From contig NZ_CP109149.1 in NCBI RefSeq assembly GCF_035920345.1, forward strand, positions 9,362,001-9,426,000: 64,000 nucleotides of DNA. The letters are read 5' to 3'. Below the pieces are notes generated by a model. It ran no database searches. It was not told the origin of the DNA and saw nothing but the letters and a program-made list of their open reading frames with translations. Positions within the stretch are counted from its first letter, which is position 1. Each line of letters begins with the position of its first letter. This document shows positions 17,463 through 27,242 of this stretch, piece by piece. A program made the position numbers and the translations under genes. Source of the DNA: Nocardia vinacea. Lineage in GTDB: Bacteria > Actinomycetota > Actinomycetes > Mycobacteriales > Mycobacteriaceae.

Positions 17463-18686
17463 CTAGGTACTCGTGGAGCGGATGGCGCGGCGGGCGGCTA
17501 TGGAACCGAAGGTTTCGCGGTCGGCGAGGAAGCCTTCGAGGGCGAAGGTGGCGGCGCCGAGGCTGACGGGGTTGTGGGGGAGGGTGCAGAGTTGCAGGGT
17601 TACCGCGGTGAAGGGGTCGGACATGGCGTGGTGGGCGGCTACGCGGCGGGTTGCGTCGAGGAGGCGGTCGCCGAGGACGTTCGCGACGAGGTCGCCGAAG
17701 ACCATGGTGCGGGGGTTGAAAAGGTTCACCAGGTTCGCGACGGCGACACCCAGGTAATTGCCGGTCTTTTCGATGACGTCGCTCGCGATGGGGTCGTCGC
17801 TGGCGCCTATGGCCGCAATGGTGGCGGCATCGTCGGCCGCGAGTAGCGGACTGGCCGGGGCGATTTCGCGCAGGGTTTGCACGATGCCGCGCGCGCTCAC
17901 GTATGCCTCGACGCAGCCGTGACGTCCGCAGCGGCATTCGCGTCCGTCGATGACGAGGTTGGTGTGCCCCCATTCGCCCGCACTATTGGTCACGCCGCGA
18001 TAGAGCGTGCCGTCGATGACGACACCGATGCCGACTCCGGCACGTAGCGTGACGACGATCAGATCGTCCACATCCCGCCCGGCGCCGAACCAAAGATGCG
18101 CTGCGGTACTGGCTTTCAGCGGATTGTCGAGATACAGCGGGTGCGGCACCCGCGGTTGCAGCAGTGATTTCAACGACACGTCGTGCCAGTCCCAGTACGG
18201 CGAGAACACCGAAACGCCGCCCTCGGGTTCCACCAATCCCGGCACGCTCAACCCGACCCCGAGTACCCGTTCCGCATCGTCGGCGGTCAGCTCGCCGATG
18301 CCGCGAACGATCAGCTCGGTGACATCCTCGGGCCGGGTGGCCGCGGGATCCACCGGAATCTCGACCGACCGCAGCACCGTCATGGCCAGGTCGAAAAGGT
18401 CGAAGTGGATGCTGGTTTCGGCGATATCGACTCCGACGAGCATCCCGCGCGCCGGATTTATCGCCAGCTGTGCACGCGGCCGCCCGATGCCGGGCGCGTC
18501 GTAGCCGAGTTCGGCGAGCACCCCGACATCGAGTAGTTCGGCGATCATATTGCCCACCGTCGCGAACGAGAGCCCGGTGGCGCGGGCGATCTCCTGACGG
18601 CTGGTGTGGCCCTCGGCGGCATAGACCGCCTGCAGTACATAGAACCGATTCCGGCGTCGGATATCGCGCGCGGTCAGCTGGTACAC
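17463..18686 (-). CDS. ROK-family transcriptional regulator
   Basis: A 407-residue XylR/NagC-type repressor. N-terminal winged helix with SRQEIARATGLSFATVGN as recognition part, followed by a sugar-kinase-like ROK domain starting near residue 80 (GVDIAETS). The zinc motif is CRCGRHGCVEAY. GTG start. Divergent from the sugar importer and pathway genes from 18834 on, with a 147-bp gap, so it is the likely sugar-responsive regulator of that operon. An operator is not obvious in the gap. Confidence 0.85.
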   Translation of the reverse strand: MYQLTARDIRRRNRFYVLQAVYAAEGHTSRQEIARATGLSFATVGNMIAELLDVGVLAELGYDAPGIGRPRAQLAINPARGMLVGVDIAETSIHFDLFDLAMTVLRSVEIPVDPAATRPEDVTELIVRGIGELTADDAERVLGVGLSVPGLVEPEGGVSVFSPYWDWHDVSLKSLLQPRVPHPLYLDNPLKASTAAHLWFGAGRDVDDLIVVTLRAGVGIGVVIDGTLYRGVTNSAGEWGHTNLVIDGRECRCGRHGCVEAYVSARGIVQTLREIAPASPLLAADDAATIAAIGASDDPIASDVIEKTGNYLGVAVANLVNLFNPRTMVFGDLVANVLGDRLLDATRRVAAHHAMSDPFTAVTLQLCTLPHNPVSLGAATFALEGFLADRETFGSIAARRAIRSTST

Positions 18687-18833
18687 GGTCGGGCCATCTC
18701 CTTCCGATTGATATTCGCAGACGCTACCCGAGCACTTCTGACAACACTATTTACAACGGTTATCCGAAGTCCTACTGTAACCCAGGTCACTACAAGACGC
18801 CGAGTGCCCGGCGCAGCATCAGAGGAGCACCCC

Positions 18834-19880
18834 ATGTCCTGGACCCGCCGAAGCCGTTGGACCAGAGCCGTTTTCTGCGGGGTATCGGTCGCGCTGGCCG
18901 TGTCGGCCTGCTCATCGGGCAAGGACGATTCCCAGGCGACCGGACCGCAGCACACCACCGGCGCGATCAGCCTGGTCTACGCCCAGAAGCAGGGCGATCA
19001 GGAGTACTTCATCGGCGAGGCCGAGGGGGCCAAGGCCAAGGCCAAGGAACTGGGCATCGATCTGAAGGTGGTGAATCTCGGCAATGACGCGAACAAAGCG
19101 GTCACCGAGGTGCAGAACGCGGTGAACCAGAAGGCAAGCGGTGTAATCGTCGTGGTGCCCGATCCGTCGGTCGGTCCGCAGGTCGCCCAGCTCGCGAAGG
19201 CCGGTGGTGTCGCATTGCTGACCTCCGATGACCAGGTCTGCACGAACGGGCCGGATCCATCGTCCTGCGCGAAAGACAATCTCGTGCCACGGGTCGGCTT
19301 CAGCGGCACCCAGATGGGCACCGAGGTCGGCACCCGCGCCGGTCAGGACTTCAAGAAGGCCGGGTGGAAGCCGGAGGAGACCGCGATCATCGACGCCTGG
19401 AAACAGGACGTGACCGTGTGCACCGACCGGGTCAAGGCCAATCAGAAGGCCTTCAAGGAGGCCGCCGGTGTGGACGTCAAGGTGATCGAGGTCGGCACCG
19501 ACAACACTCCATCGGATGCGCAGAACAAGATCTCGGCGACGGTGTCGGGCAATCGGTCGGTGAAGAACTGGATTGTCATGGGCTGCAACGACGAGAACGT
19601 CAGCGGCGGCGTCGCGGCGATCCAGAACGCCGGATACTCCGCCGACAATGTGCTCGGCGTCGGCCTCGGCGCCTACCTGGCCTGCAAAGAATGGCGCGGC
19701 GGCAAGCCGACCGGCTTCAAGGCAGCACTGTTCATCAATGGCAAAGACGTTGGCGCACTGTCGGTTCAGACGATCTACGACTACCTGAAGAACGGCAAGC
19801 AGATGCCGCCCGAGGCCTATGCGCCGACCAAGATGGTCGACTCGACCAACTGGCAGCAGGCGGGCGTCACATGCGGCTGA
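18834..19880 (+). CDS. Sugar ABC substrate-binding lipoprotein, AraF-like
   Basis: A 348-residue periplasmic-binding-protein-family lipoprotein. Signal peptide with lipobox VSAC near residue 25. The body is type I sugar-binding fold resembling L-arabinose/D-galactose-binding AraF: PDPSVGPQVA, TSDDQVC, the WIVMGCNDENVSGG segment. AraF of enterobacteria binds L-arabinose, D-fucose and D-galactose. ATG at 18834 is preceded by AGAGGAG. It overlaps the ATPase gene by ten bases. Confidence 0.85.
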   Translation: MSWTRRSRWTRAVFCGVSVALAVSACSSGKDDSQATGPQHTTGAISLVYAQKQGDQEYFIGEAEGAKAKAKELGIDLKVVNLGNDANKAVTEVQNAVNQKASGVIVVVPDPSVGPQVAQLAKAGGVALLTSDDQVCTNGPDPSSCAKDNLVPRVGFSGTQMGTEVGTRAGQDFKKAGWKPEETAIIDAWKQDVTVCTDRVKANQKAFKEAAGVDVKVIEVGTDNTPSDAQNKISATVSGNRSVKNWIVMGCNDENVSGGVAAIQNAGYSADNVLGVGLGAYLACKEWRGGKPTGFKAALFINGKDVGALSVQTIYDYLKNGKQMPPEAYAPTKMVDSTNWQQAGVTCG

Positions 19881-21391
19881 CCGGACTGCGGGTATCCGGG
19901 CTGAGCAAGAGCTTCGCCGGGGTGCCGGCCCTGCGCGAAGTGAGCCTGGATTTTCCCGCTGGTGCGGTGACCGCCCTGATGGGTGAGAACGGGGCGGGTA
20001 AATCCACCCTGATCCGCATCCTCGGTGGCGATCACCGCCCGGATGGTGGCCGGCTCGAGTTGGATGGTGTGCGACTCGAGCTGGCCACCCCCGCCGACGC
20101 GCGGTCGGCCGGAATACGGGTGATCGGCCAGGAGCCGGAGATCGTGCCGCATGTTTCCGTCGCCGAGAACGTCTATCTCGGATCGCTGCCGCGGCGCTCG
20201 GGCCGGCTGCTCGATCGGGCCGCCCTGCGCGAACGGATGCGCGCCGACCTCACCCGACTCGGCTTCGACCGTGACCTCGACCCGGACACCATCGGATCGA
20301 AACTCACGGCGGCGCAACGGCAATTGGTGGAGATCATGCGCGCGTTGACCACCGATGCCAAGGTGATCGCCTTCGACGAGCCGACGTCATCGCTGTCGGA
20401 CCATGAGACCGAATCGCTGTTCGCGCTCATCGGTCGATTGCGTGCGCAGGGCCTCGCGGTGATCTATGTATCGCATCGGATGCGGGAGATCTTCCGGCTG
20501 GCCGATCGGGTCGCGGTGCTGCGCGATGGCGCGCTCGTCGGTGAGCGCGCGATCGCCGCCGCCACCGATCGCGAGATCGTCCGGATGATGGTCGGCCGGG
20601 ATCTGTCGACGTTGTTCGCGCGCAAGCACAATACGCCGGGCCGGGTGGTGCTCGACGCGGATGCGGTGACCACCGACGACGTTACGGACGTGAGTCTGCA
20701 GGTGCGCGCCGGTGAGGTGGTCGCGCTGGCCGGTCTGGTCGGCGCGGGTCGCTCGGAACTGGCCGGTGCGCTGGCCGGTGATCTGCCGATCCGTTCCGGC
20801 GAGGTGCGGGTGGACGGTAAGAAACTGCGTCTGCGGCAACCGCGTGACGCGGTGCGGGCCGGAATGGGGTACGCGCCCGAGGAGCGCAAGGCGCAAGCCC
20901 TGCTGCTGCATCGCGGTGTGCGCGACAATATTTCGCTCGCGATGCTCGACCGTTTACGGCGGCTACGGTTCGTCCGGGGCGGCGAGGAACGGCGGCTCGC
21001 GCGTCAGTACGTCGAATCACTCAGGGTGCGAACACCTTCCATCGAGCAGGAGGTGCGCAAGCTCTCCGGCGGCAATCAGCAGAAGGTGGTACTGGCCCGC
21101 TGGCTCGCCCGGAAACCCAAGGTGCTCATCCTGGATGAGCCCACCCGTGGCGTCGATGTCGGCGCCAAAATCGAGATCTATCACATCATCGAGGAACTGG
21201 CCGAATCCGGTGTCGCGGTGCTGGTGATCTCCTCGGAGCTGCCCGAAGTGCTCGGCCTGGCCGACCGGATCGTGGTCATGCAGCACGGCCGGGTCACCGG
21301 CGAACTGGACCGCGAAGAGGCCAGCGAGGAGGCGATTCTCGCGCTGGCCATGGCCGCCGACCTGTCGCATACATCGCAAGGAAACCCATGA
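19871..21391 (+). CDS. Sugar ABC transporter ATPase with two nucleotide-binding domains (AraG/RbsA type)
   Basis: A 506-residue duplicated ATPase. The first domain has Walker A GENGAGKS (38-45) and Walker B VIAFDEPTSSLS. The second has the typical degenerate loop GLVGAGRSE and signature LSGGNQQK with VLILDEPTRGVD. It drives uptake through the permease that overlaps it by four bases. The start ATG at 19871 lies in the end of the binding-protein gene. Confidence 0.88.
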   Translation: MRLTGLRVSGLSKSFAGVPALREVSLDFPAGAVTALMGENGAGKSTLIRILGGDHRPDGGRLELDGVRLELATPADARSAGIRVIGQEPEIVPHVSVAENVYLGSLPRRSGRLLDRAALRERMRADLTRLGFDRDLDPDTIGSKLTAAQRQLVEIMRALTTDAKVIAFDEPTSSLSDHETESLFALIGRLRAQGLAVIYVSHRMREIFRLADRVAVLRDGALVGERAIAAATDREIVRMMVGRDLSTLFARKHNTPGRVVLDADAVTTDDVTDVSLQVRAGEVVALAGLVGAGRSELAGALAGDLPIRSGEVRVDGKKLRLRQPRDAVRAGMGYAPEERKAQALLLHRGVRDNISLAMLDRLRRLRFVRGGEERRLARQYVESLRVRTPSIEQEVRKLSGGNQQKVVLARWLARKPKVLILDEPTRGVDVGAKIEIYHIIEELAESGVAVLVISSELPEVLGLADRIVVMQHGRVTGELDREEASEEAILALAMAADLSHTSQGNP

Positions 21392-22428
21392 CAGACCAAC
21401 AACTTTCGATACCGGTGGAGACCACCGCGCCCTCGGTGTCGGCTCCCGGCGCGGCCACGCGTCGGCTGGTGCAAGCGATCGGCACCGGCAATCTCAGCCT
21501 CATCGGCGCACTCGCGGTGGTGGTCGCGATCTTCGCCTGGCTCAACGACGGCTATCTGGATCCGGCGAATCTGGCCGGAATCGGTGAAGCGGTAACGGTT
21601 TTCGGTCTGCTCGCCGTGGTCCAGACGGTCGTGATCATCTGTGGTGCGCTGGATATTTCGGTCGGCTCGCAGGCCGGTGTCGCCTCGGTGATCAGCGCGA
21701 TGGCATTTACTGCGACCTCTGACAATGCCTGGTTGGGCATTCTGGCCGCGATCGGTGTCGGGCTGGTGCTCGGGGCGATCAACGGGTTGATCATCGTCTA
21801 CGGACGCGTCAATCCGGTGATCGCGACACTGGCCACCCTGGCCGCATTCAAGGGCCTCGCGCAGTTGATATCTGGCGGTAAGGCACAGGGTTTCGTGCTC
21901 GGCGACGATGTATTCATCTTCATCGCTCGCGGCAAGATCCTGGGTCTGCCGGTGCCGGTGGTCATTCTCGCGGTGGTCGCGATCGGTATGCATGTGCTGC
22001 TGAAGTACACCGATATCGGCCGCAATATCTACGCCATCGGCGGAAACGACACGGCCGCAAGGCTTTCCGGCATCAATATCAACAAATACCTGATCGCGGT
22101 GTTTGTGCTCGCGGGCGCGGTAGCGGCGATCGCCGGGATCATCCTGACCGCGCGGACCGGCTCCGGGCAGCCGGTCTCGGGCAGTGAGGGGCTCGAGCTG
22201 AAGGCGATTACCGCGGCGGCGTTGGGTGGGTGTGCGCTAAAGGGTGGTAAGGGCACGATCGGCGGCACACTGCTGGCCGTCGTGCTGCTCGGTGCGCTGG
22301 ACAACGGGCTGAACGTTGTTGGTGTGAATACGTTCTGGCAGAACGTTGCGCAAGGGTCGTTGCTGGTGGCGGCGGTTGTTATTCAGCAGCGGCGCAGCGG
22401 GGAACGTGCGGTCGGGTTGCCGACCTAG
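21388..22428 (+). CDS. Sugar ABC permease (AraH/RbsC type)
   Basis: A 346-residue membrane permease with about eight to ten hydrophobic helices. Family features are the ALDISVGSQAG segment, the NGLIIVYGRVNPVIATLAT segment and AIGGNDTAARLSGI. It forms the channel of the AraFGH-like importer. Overlaps the ATPase gene by four bases (ATGA). Confidence 0.87.
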   Translation: MTDQQLSIPVETTAPSVSAPGAATRRLVQAIGTGNLSLIGALAVVVAIFAWLNDGYLDPANLAGIGEAVTVFGLLAVVQTVVIICGALDISVGSQAGVASVISAMAFTATSDNAWLGILAAIGVGLVLGAINGLIIVYGRVNPVIATLATLAAFKGLAQLISGGKAQGFVLGDDVFIFIARGKILGLPVPVVILAVVAIGMHVLLKYTDIGRNIYAIGGNDTAARLSGININKYLIAVFVLAGAVAAIAGIILTARTGSGQPVSGSEGLELKAITAAALGGCALKGGKGTIGGTLLAVVLLGALDNGLNVVGVNTFWQNVAQGSLLVAAVVIQQRRSGERAVGLPT

Positions 22429-22444
22429 AACCCGTCAGGAGCGA

Positions 22445-23332
22445 ATGATGATCGAACTGAAAGCCGACCGGTGCTCGCCGAGGCCGGGCAGGTTGTGCGA
22501 GGGACCGGTCTGGGATGACCGCACCGATGAGGTGCTGTGGGTGGACATTCCGGCGGGCCGTATCCACCGCGCGACGCTGCGCGACGGTGACCTCGTCCAG
22601 CGGTCCACCGTGGCGCTGGGGAAGCGAGTCAGCGCGGTGGTGCCGTGCGCATCGGGCGGGCTGATCGCGACTGCCGTCGACACCTTCCTGCATATCGCTG
22701 ACGGCGCAATGACCGAGGTCGCGGCGCTGTCGCTGCCCGATGACGGGGTTCGGCGGCGCATGAACGATGCCAAGGCCGACCCGTGGGGGAGACTGTTCGC
22801 CGGGACCATGTCGGAAGACGAAATCCAGGGCACCGCAGCGCTTTATCGACTCGATCCCGATGGCGAGCTGAGCATCGTGCGGCGGCAGGTGACGATCTCC
22901 AACGGACTCGGCTGGAGCCCGGACGGTGCCACCGTGTATTACGCGGACAGCCCGACCCGCCGAGTCGACGCCTTCGATTATGACTCGGCCATAGGCACTT
23001 TCAGCGGCGGACGCATCTTTGCGGAATTCCCGGACGGTCTGCCCGATGGATTGACCGTGGACGCACGGGGTTTCGTCTGGGTCGCGGTGTGGGGTGCCGG
23101 GCAGGTTCGCGCATTCGATCCCTCGGGTCGGCCGCATGCGGTGATCGATGTCGGTCCTGCGCAGGTCTCCAGTTGTGCCTTTGCTGGACCGGACCTGGAT
23201 GTCCTCGTAATCACCACGGCCGCTGAAGGTTCCGCCGATCCGGATGCCGGGCGGCTGTTCACCTGTAGGCCGGGCGTGACCGGTCTTCCGACGAATACCT
23301 ACTCCGACGCGAGGTTGGTGAGCAACCCATGA
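22445..23332 (+). CDS. SMP-30/gluconolactonase-family sugar lactonase
   Basis: A 295-residue six-bladed propeller lactonase. Metal-ligand motifs: CEGPVWD with Glu19, SNGLGWSPDG (Asn), and PDGLTVD (Asp). It opens the sugar lactone made by the dehydrogenase to the aldonic acid. Start is one of two consecutive ATG codons; I chose the first. Overlaps the aldolase gene by four bases. In this operon the expected substrate is galactono- or fucono-lactone. Confidence 0.83.
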   Translation: MMIELKADRCSPRPGRLCEGPVWDDRTDEVLWVDIPAGRIHRATLRDGDLVQRSTVALGKRVSAVVPCASGGLIATAVDTFLHIADGAMTEVAALSLPDDGVRRRMNDAKADPWGRLFAGTMSEDEIQGTAALYRLDPDGELSIVRRQVTISNGLGWSPDGATVYYADSPTRRVDAFDYDSAIGTFSGGRIFAEFPDGLPDGLTVDARGFVWVAVWGAGQVRAFDPSGRPHAVIDVGPAQVSSCAFAGPDLDVLVITTAAEGSADPDAGRLFTCRPGVTGLPTNTYSDARLVSNP

Positions 23333-23940
23333 CTGACCATGGCCTGATCCTGGATCCGCCGGTAATCGCAATCCTGCGCGCCCCGACGGCCGCTCGGTTC
23401 GCCGAGGTGGCCGCCGTACTGCACGAGTCGGGTATCACCGCGGTGGAGTTCACCCTCAACTCGCCGGGTGCACTGGAGGCATTGCGCGACTGCGCCGGAT
23501 CGGTCCACCCGGTCGGTGCGGGCACGGTGCTCACCGCGGTCGATGCCGCACGAGCCGTGGATGCCGGTGCGGCATATCTGATCACCCCGACGGTGTGCCG
23601 CGAGGTGATCACGGAGGGCCTCCGCATGGGTGTCCCGGTGATCTGCGGCGCGTTCACACCCACCGAGATCTACAGTGCGTGGCAGGCGGGCGCGACCATG
23701 GTCAAGATCTTTCCGGCCTCGGTCGGCGGTCCCGGCTATCTGAAGGCGATTCAGGGTCCGCTGAACGAGATCCCACTGGTGCCGACGGGCGGCATCGGGC
23801 TCGCAGATGCCAGAGCATATTTGGATGCGGGTGCCAAGGCGCTCGGCATGGGTTCGCCGCTTGTCGGTGATGCGTGCATCGGCGGTGATCTGGACGCGCT
23901 GCGGGAACGCGTATCTGCGGTGCGGAAGGCACTGCTGTGA
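23329..23940 (+). CDS. KDPG/KDPGal aldolase
   Basis: A 203-residue class I aldolase of the Eda/DgoA family. Glu40 in AVEFTLNS and Schiff-base Lys126 in MVKIFPA are present, as is the phosphate-site GTVL and GGIG. It splits 2-keto-3-deoxy-6-phospho-sugar acid to pyruvate and glyceraldehyde 3-phosphate. Context with a galactonate dehydratase points to the galactonate branch (KDPGal). Confidence 0.85.
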   Translation: MTDHGLILDPPVIAILRAPTAARFAEVAAVLHESGITAVEFTLNSPGALEALRDCAGSVHPVGAGTVLTAVDAARAVDAGAAYLITPTVCREVITEGLRMGVPVICGAFTPTEIYSAWQAGATMVKIFPASVGGPGYLKAIQGPLNEIPLVPTGGIGLADARAYLDAGAKALGMGSPLVGDACIGGDLDALRERVSAVRKALL

Positions 23941-23998
23941 GGGCTGTTTCGCACGGGCCGATTGGGGTTGCGGCTCTCGGCGCGCGAAGGTCGCTGCT

Positions 23999-24943
23999 AT
24001 GACCGGTGGATTGGTCACCCTGGGCGAAGCGCTCGGTGTTGTCGCCGCCACCGAGCCCGGTCCGCTGGCTCCCGGTGCGGCAATGCGCATGGATTTCGCG
24101 GGTGCGGAAGCGACGGTCGCCATCGGCGTCCGCAGACTGGGGCACGAGAGTGCGTGGGTGGGCAGCGTCGGTGCCGATGCCGTCGGCACGATGGTGCTCG
24201 ATCGGCTCCGCGCCGAACGGGTCGATATTTCGCGGTGCCGAATCGATCCGGAACTGCCGAGCGGGCTGATGGTGCGCGAGCGACGAACTGCCGACCACAT
24301 GCGAGTTATCTACTACCGTAAGGGTTTCGCAGGATCTCGACTGTCGGCCGCCGACATCGATACCGCTCAGATCGCCGCCGCACGGGTGCTGCATCTCACC
24401 GGCATCACCCCGGCACTGAGTTCATCCGCCCGCGACGCCGTTCATACCGCACTCGACGCCGCCATCGATGCCGGGGCGATCGTCTCACTCGATATCAACT
24501 ATCGCCGCGCACTGTGGTCGGAACCCGATGCGGCCGTGGAGCTTTCGAAACTGGTGTCGCGCGCCGACATTGTCTTCGCCGGTGCGGATGAAGCCGCCAT
24601 CCTGGTACCTGCTGCGACCCCTGCCGCGATGGCGGAATCCCTGGCCGCACTAGGACCTTCGCAAGTCGTGATCAAACTCGGATCCGAAGGCGCACTCGCA
24701 CTGCACAACGGTCAGCTGATCCGACAGCCCGCAGTGGGTATCCGCAGCGTAGACCCGGTCGGAGCGGGTGATGCGTTCGTCGCGGGCTACCTCGCCGGTG
24801 TGCTCGACGACGGGTCCGTGAGACACAGCCTGCAATTGGCCACCACCTGCGGCGCATTCGCCGTATCCGTCGCCGGTGATTGGGCTGGTCTGCCGTTCCG
24901 GCACGAACTCGGCCTGCTCACCGGCGCCGACATCAACCGATGA
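23999..24943 (+). CDS. PfkB-family 2-keto-3-deoxy-sugar-acid kinase
   Basis: A 314-residue ribokinase-fold kinase. The N-terminal VTLGEALGVV, the middle SLDINYRRALW and the C-terminal DPVGAGDAFVAGY with the anion-hole Gly and catalytic Asp match KDG/KDGal kinases. It phosphorylates 2-keto-3-deoxygalactonate at C6 in this pathway. ATG at 23999 with GAAGG upstream; the 58-bp gap to the aldolase is the largest in the operon. Confidence 0.82.
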   Translation: MTGGLVTLGEALGVVAATEPGPLAPGAAMRMDFAGAEATVAIGVRRLGHESAWVGSVGADAVGTMVLDRLRAERVDISRCRIDPELPSGLMVRERRTADHMRVIYYRKGFAGSRLSAADIDTAQIAAARVLHLTGITPALSSSARDAVHTALDAAIDAGAIVSLDINYRRALWSEPDAAVELSKLVSRADIVFAGADEAAILVPAATPAAMAESLAALGPSQVVIKLGSEGALALHNGQLIRQPAVGIRSVDPVGAGDAFVAGYLAGVLDDGSVRHSLQLATTCGAFAVSVAGDWAGLPFRHELGLLTGADINR

Positions 24944-24953
24944 AGGGAACAGC

Positions 24954-25709
24954 ATGAGTCGTCTGGCAGACCGGGTCGCGGTCGTCACCGGGGGTGCATC
25001 CGGCATCGGTGCGGCAACCGCACATCGGCTCGCCGCCGATGGCGCCGCGGTCGTCATCGCCGATATCGCCGAGGCGAGTGGGCGCGAGGTCGCCTCCAAG
25101 ATTCGTGCGGCCGGTCATCGAGCCGAATTCGTCCGCTGCGATGTGTCGTCCGAGGACTCCTGGATCGAGCTGCGGAACAGTGTGAACGAGTTGTTCGGAC
25201 CGCTGGACTTCCTGTGCAGCAACGCATCCCGGCAGGCCACCATCCCGGCACACGAATTGACGAGGCAGGCATGGGATGACGGCCTCGCGGTCAACCTGAC
25301 TCCGCTGTTCCTCGGCCTGCACACCTTCATCGACGATCTACGCAACCGCAGCGGCAATGTGGTCGCGGTGTCCAGTGTGCACGCCCAATTCGGGCTATCC
25401 GGATATCCGGTTTATGCCGCCGCCAAGGGCGGGTTGACCGCATTGGTCCGGCAACTAGCCGTGGAGTACGGGCGCTCTCGCGTGCGGGTCAATGCCGTAC
25501 TGCCGGGCCCGATTCTCACCCCGGTATGGGACGACGTCGACGAGGCAGGTCGGCGGCTATCCGCCCAGGCCACCGCCCTGGACCGGATGGGTGCGCCCGA
25601 GGAGGTCGCCGCCGCGGTCGCCTTCCTCGCCTCCGACGACGCGTCCTTCATCACCGGTGCCAACCTGGTCGTCGACGGCGGCTGGAGCGTGCGAAAGGAG
25701 TCCCGGTGA
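24954..25709 (+). CDS. SDR-family sugar dehydrogenase
   Basis: A 251-residue SDR with GGASGIG (14-20), the catalytic Ser in VVAVSSVHA, YAAAK for Tyr/Lys, and the C-terminal FITGANLVVDGGWS. All catalytic residues are present. In this operon it most likely oxidises the imported aldose (galactose, fucose or arabinose) to the lactone. It overlaps the dehydratase gene by four bases. Confidence 0.82.
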   Translation: MSRLADRVAVVTGGASGIGAATAHRLAADGAAVVIADIAEASGREVASKIRAAGHRAEFVRCDVSSEDSWIELRNSVNELFGPLDFLCSNASRQATIPAHELTRQAWDDGLAVNLTPLFLGLHTFIDDLRNRSGNVVAVSSVHAQFGLSGYPVYAAAKGGLTALVRQLAVEYGRSRVRVNAVLPGPILTPVWDDVDEAGRRLSAQATALDRMGAPEEVAAAVAFLASDDASFITGANLVVDGGWSVRKESR

Positions 25710-26851
25710 AGATCACCGCACTCACCACCTACCTGGTCGCGCCGCGCTGGTGCTTCCTGAAGATCGAGACCGACGAGGGCATCACCGGCTGGGGTGAACC
25801 GGTACTCGAGGGCCGCGCCCACACCGTCGCGGCCGCGGTCGACGAACTGGCCGACTACCTCGTCGGCAAGGACCCGATGAGTATCGAAGCGCACTGGCAG
25901 GTGCTGACCAAGGGCGGTTTCTATCGGGGCGGACCGATCCTGTCGAGTGCGGTCGCGGGCATCGATCAGGCGCTGTGGGATATCACCGGAAAGGCGCTGG
26001 GCGTACCGGTTTGGCAGTTGCTCGGCGGTGCGGTGCGCGATCGTGTCCGGGTATACAGCTGGATCGGTGGCGATCGTCCCGACGATGTCGCGCGCGCGGC
26101 GGTAGAACGAAAAGAACAGGGCTTCACCGCGATCAAGATGAACGGCTCCGCCGAATTGGAGCTGATCGATACGCCGCGCGCGACCCGAGGCATCGTCGAT
26201 CGCGTCGCGGCGGTGCGCGAGGCAACCGGCGACGATTTCGATATCGCCGTCGATTTCCATGGCCGCCTGTCCATTCCGATGGCGCGACGGGTGCTGCCGC
26301 TACTCGAACCGTATCTGCCGTTCTTCGTCGAGGAACCGCTCGTTCCGGAGTGCAGCAGCCAGATCGGCGAGATCACCCGCGCGACAAGCATCCCCATCGC
26401 CACCGGTGAACGGCTCTATTCGCGTTGGGATTTCAATGCGGTGCTCGATCAGGGCATCGCCGTCGTCCAGCCCGATCTCTCGCACGCGGGTGGCATCTCC
26501 GAGGTCCGCCGCATCGCCGCCCTCGCCGAGGCTCGCGATATCGCTCTGGCCCCACACTGCCCCCTCGGCCCCATCGCCCTCGCCGCCAGCCTCCAGGTCG
26601 GCTTCGCCACCCCCAACCTGCTCATTCAGGAGCAGAGCCTCGGCATCCACTACAACACCGGCTCGGATTTGCTCGACTACCTAGCCGACCCGACGGTCTT
26701 CGCTTACCGCGACGGCTATGTCGACCTGCTCCAGGCCCCCGGCCTCGGCATCCAGATCGACGAAGCCGCGGTGACTCGCGCCGCCGAACACGGGCATCGC
26801 TGGCGAAATCCGATCTGGCACCGAAAGGACGGTTCCTTCGCCGAGTGGTGA
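25706..26851 (+). CDS. dgoD: D-galactonate dehydratase
   Basis: A 381-residue enolase-superfamily enzyme, mandelate-racemase subgroup. Metal ligands Asp183, Glu209 and Glu235, and acid/base His185 and His284, are all visible at positions essentially identical to the known galactonate dehydratase of E. coli. The AIDQALWDI and HCPLGPIALAAS segments are typical of DgoD. It converts galactonate to 2-keto-3-deoxygalactonate. Last gene of the ABC/pathway operon, GTG start in GAAAGGAG context. Confidence 0.85.
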   Translation: MKITALTTYLVAPRWCFLKIETDEGITGWGEPVLEGRAHTVAAAVDELADYLVGKDPMSIEAHWQVLTKGGFYRGGPILSSAVAGIDQALWDITGKALGVPVWQLLGGAVRDRVRVYSWIGGDRPDDVARAAVERKEQGFTAIKMNGSAELELIDTPRATRGIVDRVAAVREATGDDFDIAVDFHGRLSIPMARRVLPLLEPYLPFFVEEPLVPECSSQIGEITRATSIPIATGERLYSRWDFNAVLDQGIAVVQPDLSHAGGISEVRRIAALAEARDIALAPHCPLGPIALAASLQVGFATPNLLIQEQSLGIHYNTGSDLLDYLADPTVFAYRDGYVDLLQAPGLGIQIDEAAVTRAAEHGHRWRNPIWHRKDGSFAEW

Positions 26852-26874
26852 CGGTCCCCGAAGTTTTTCCCCCA

Positions 26875-27084
26875 TCATTGCCGCGGCTGCGTGTAATTCG
26901 TCCACTGATACCCGTCGAACCACCGCACCAGCGCCGGATTCGCATGGTCCGGATACCACCCCGGAGCCATCGCAGACGCCTGCGATCCACCCCTCGAACC
27001 GGACTTCACGATCAACACGATGACCACTGGCACCGCCACGATCACAAGCAGAATCAAGATGTGCAACAAACTGATAGCACCCAT
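26875..27084 (-). CDS. Small DUF2510 membrane protein
   Basis: A 69-residue protein. One N-terminal membrane helix (about 5-26) is followed by a short linker and a C-terminal DUF2510 motif: APGWYPDHANPALVRWFDG and a final W-x-x-YT. This small domain is common in actinobacterial membrane proteins and its function is unknown. Convergent with the dgoD gene, 23 bp away. Confidence 0.75.
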   Translation of the reverse strand: MGAISLLHILILLVIVAVPVVIVLIVKSGSRGGSQASAMAPGWYPDHANPALVRWFDGYQWTNYTQPRQ

Positions 27085-27242
27085 GCGGTCAGTATGTAGT
27101 ACACCCGACCCCCCGGCCCTCCACGGGAGTCCCTGCTGTACGGGTGATCGTTGCGTTGTTCTCTCTCGGGCGATGCCGCCAAGGATGCACGGTGATCACT
27201 AGTAGAGGAGTGCGTCGGCGCGGCTGCTCTGGTCCGAACGGA

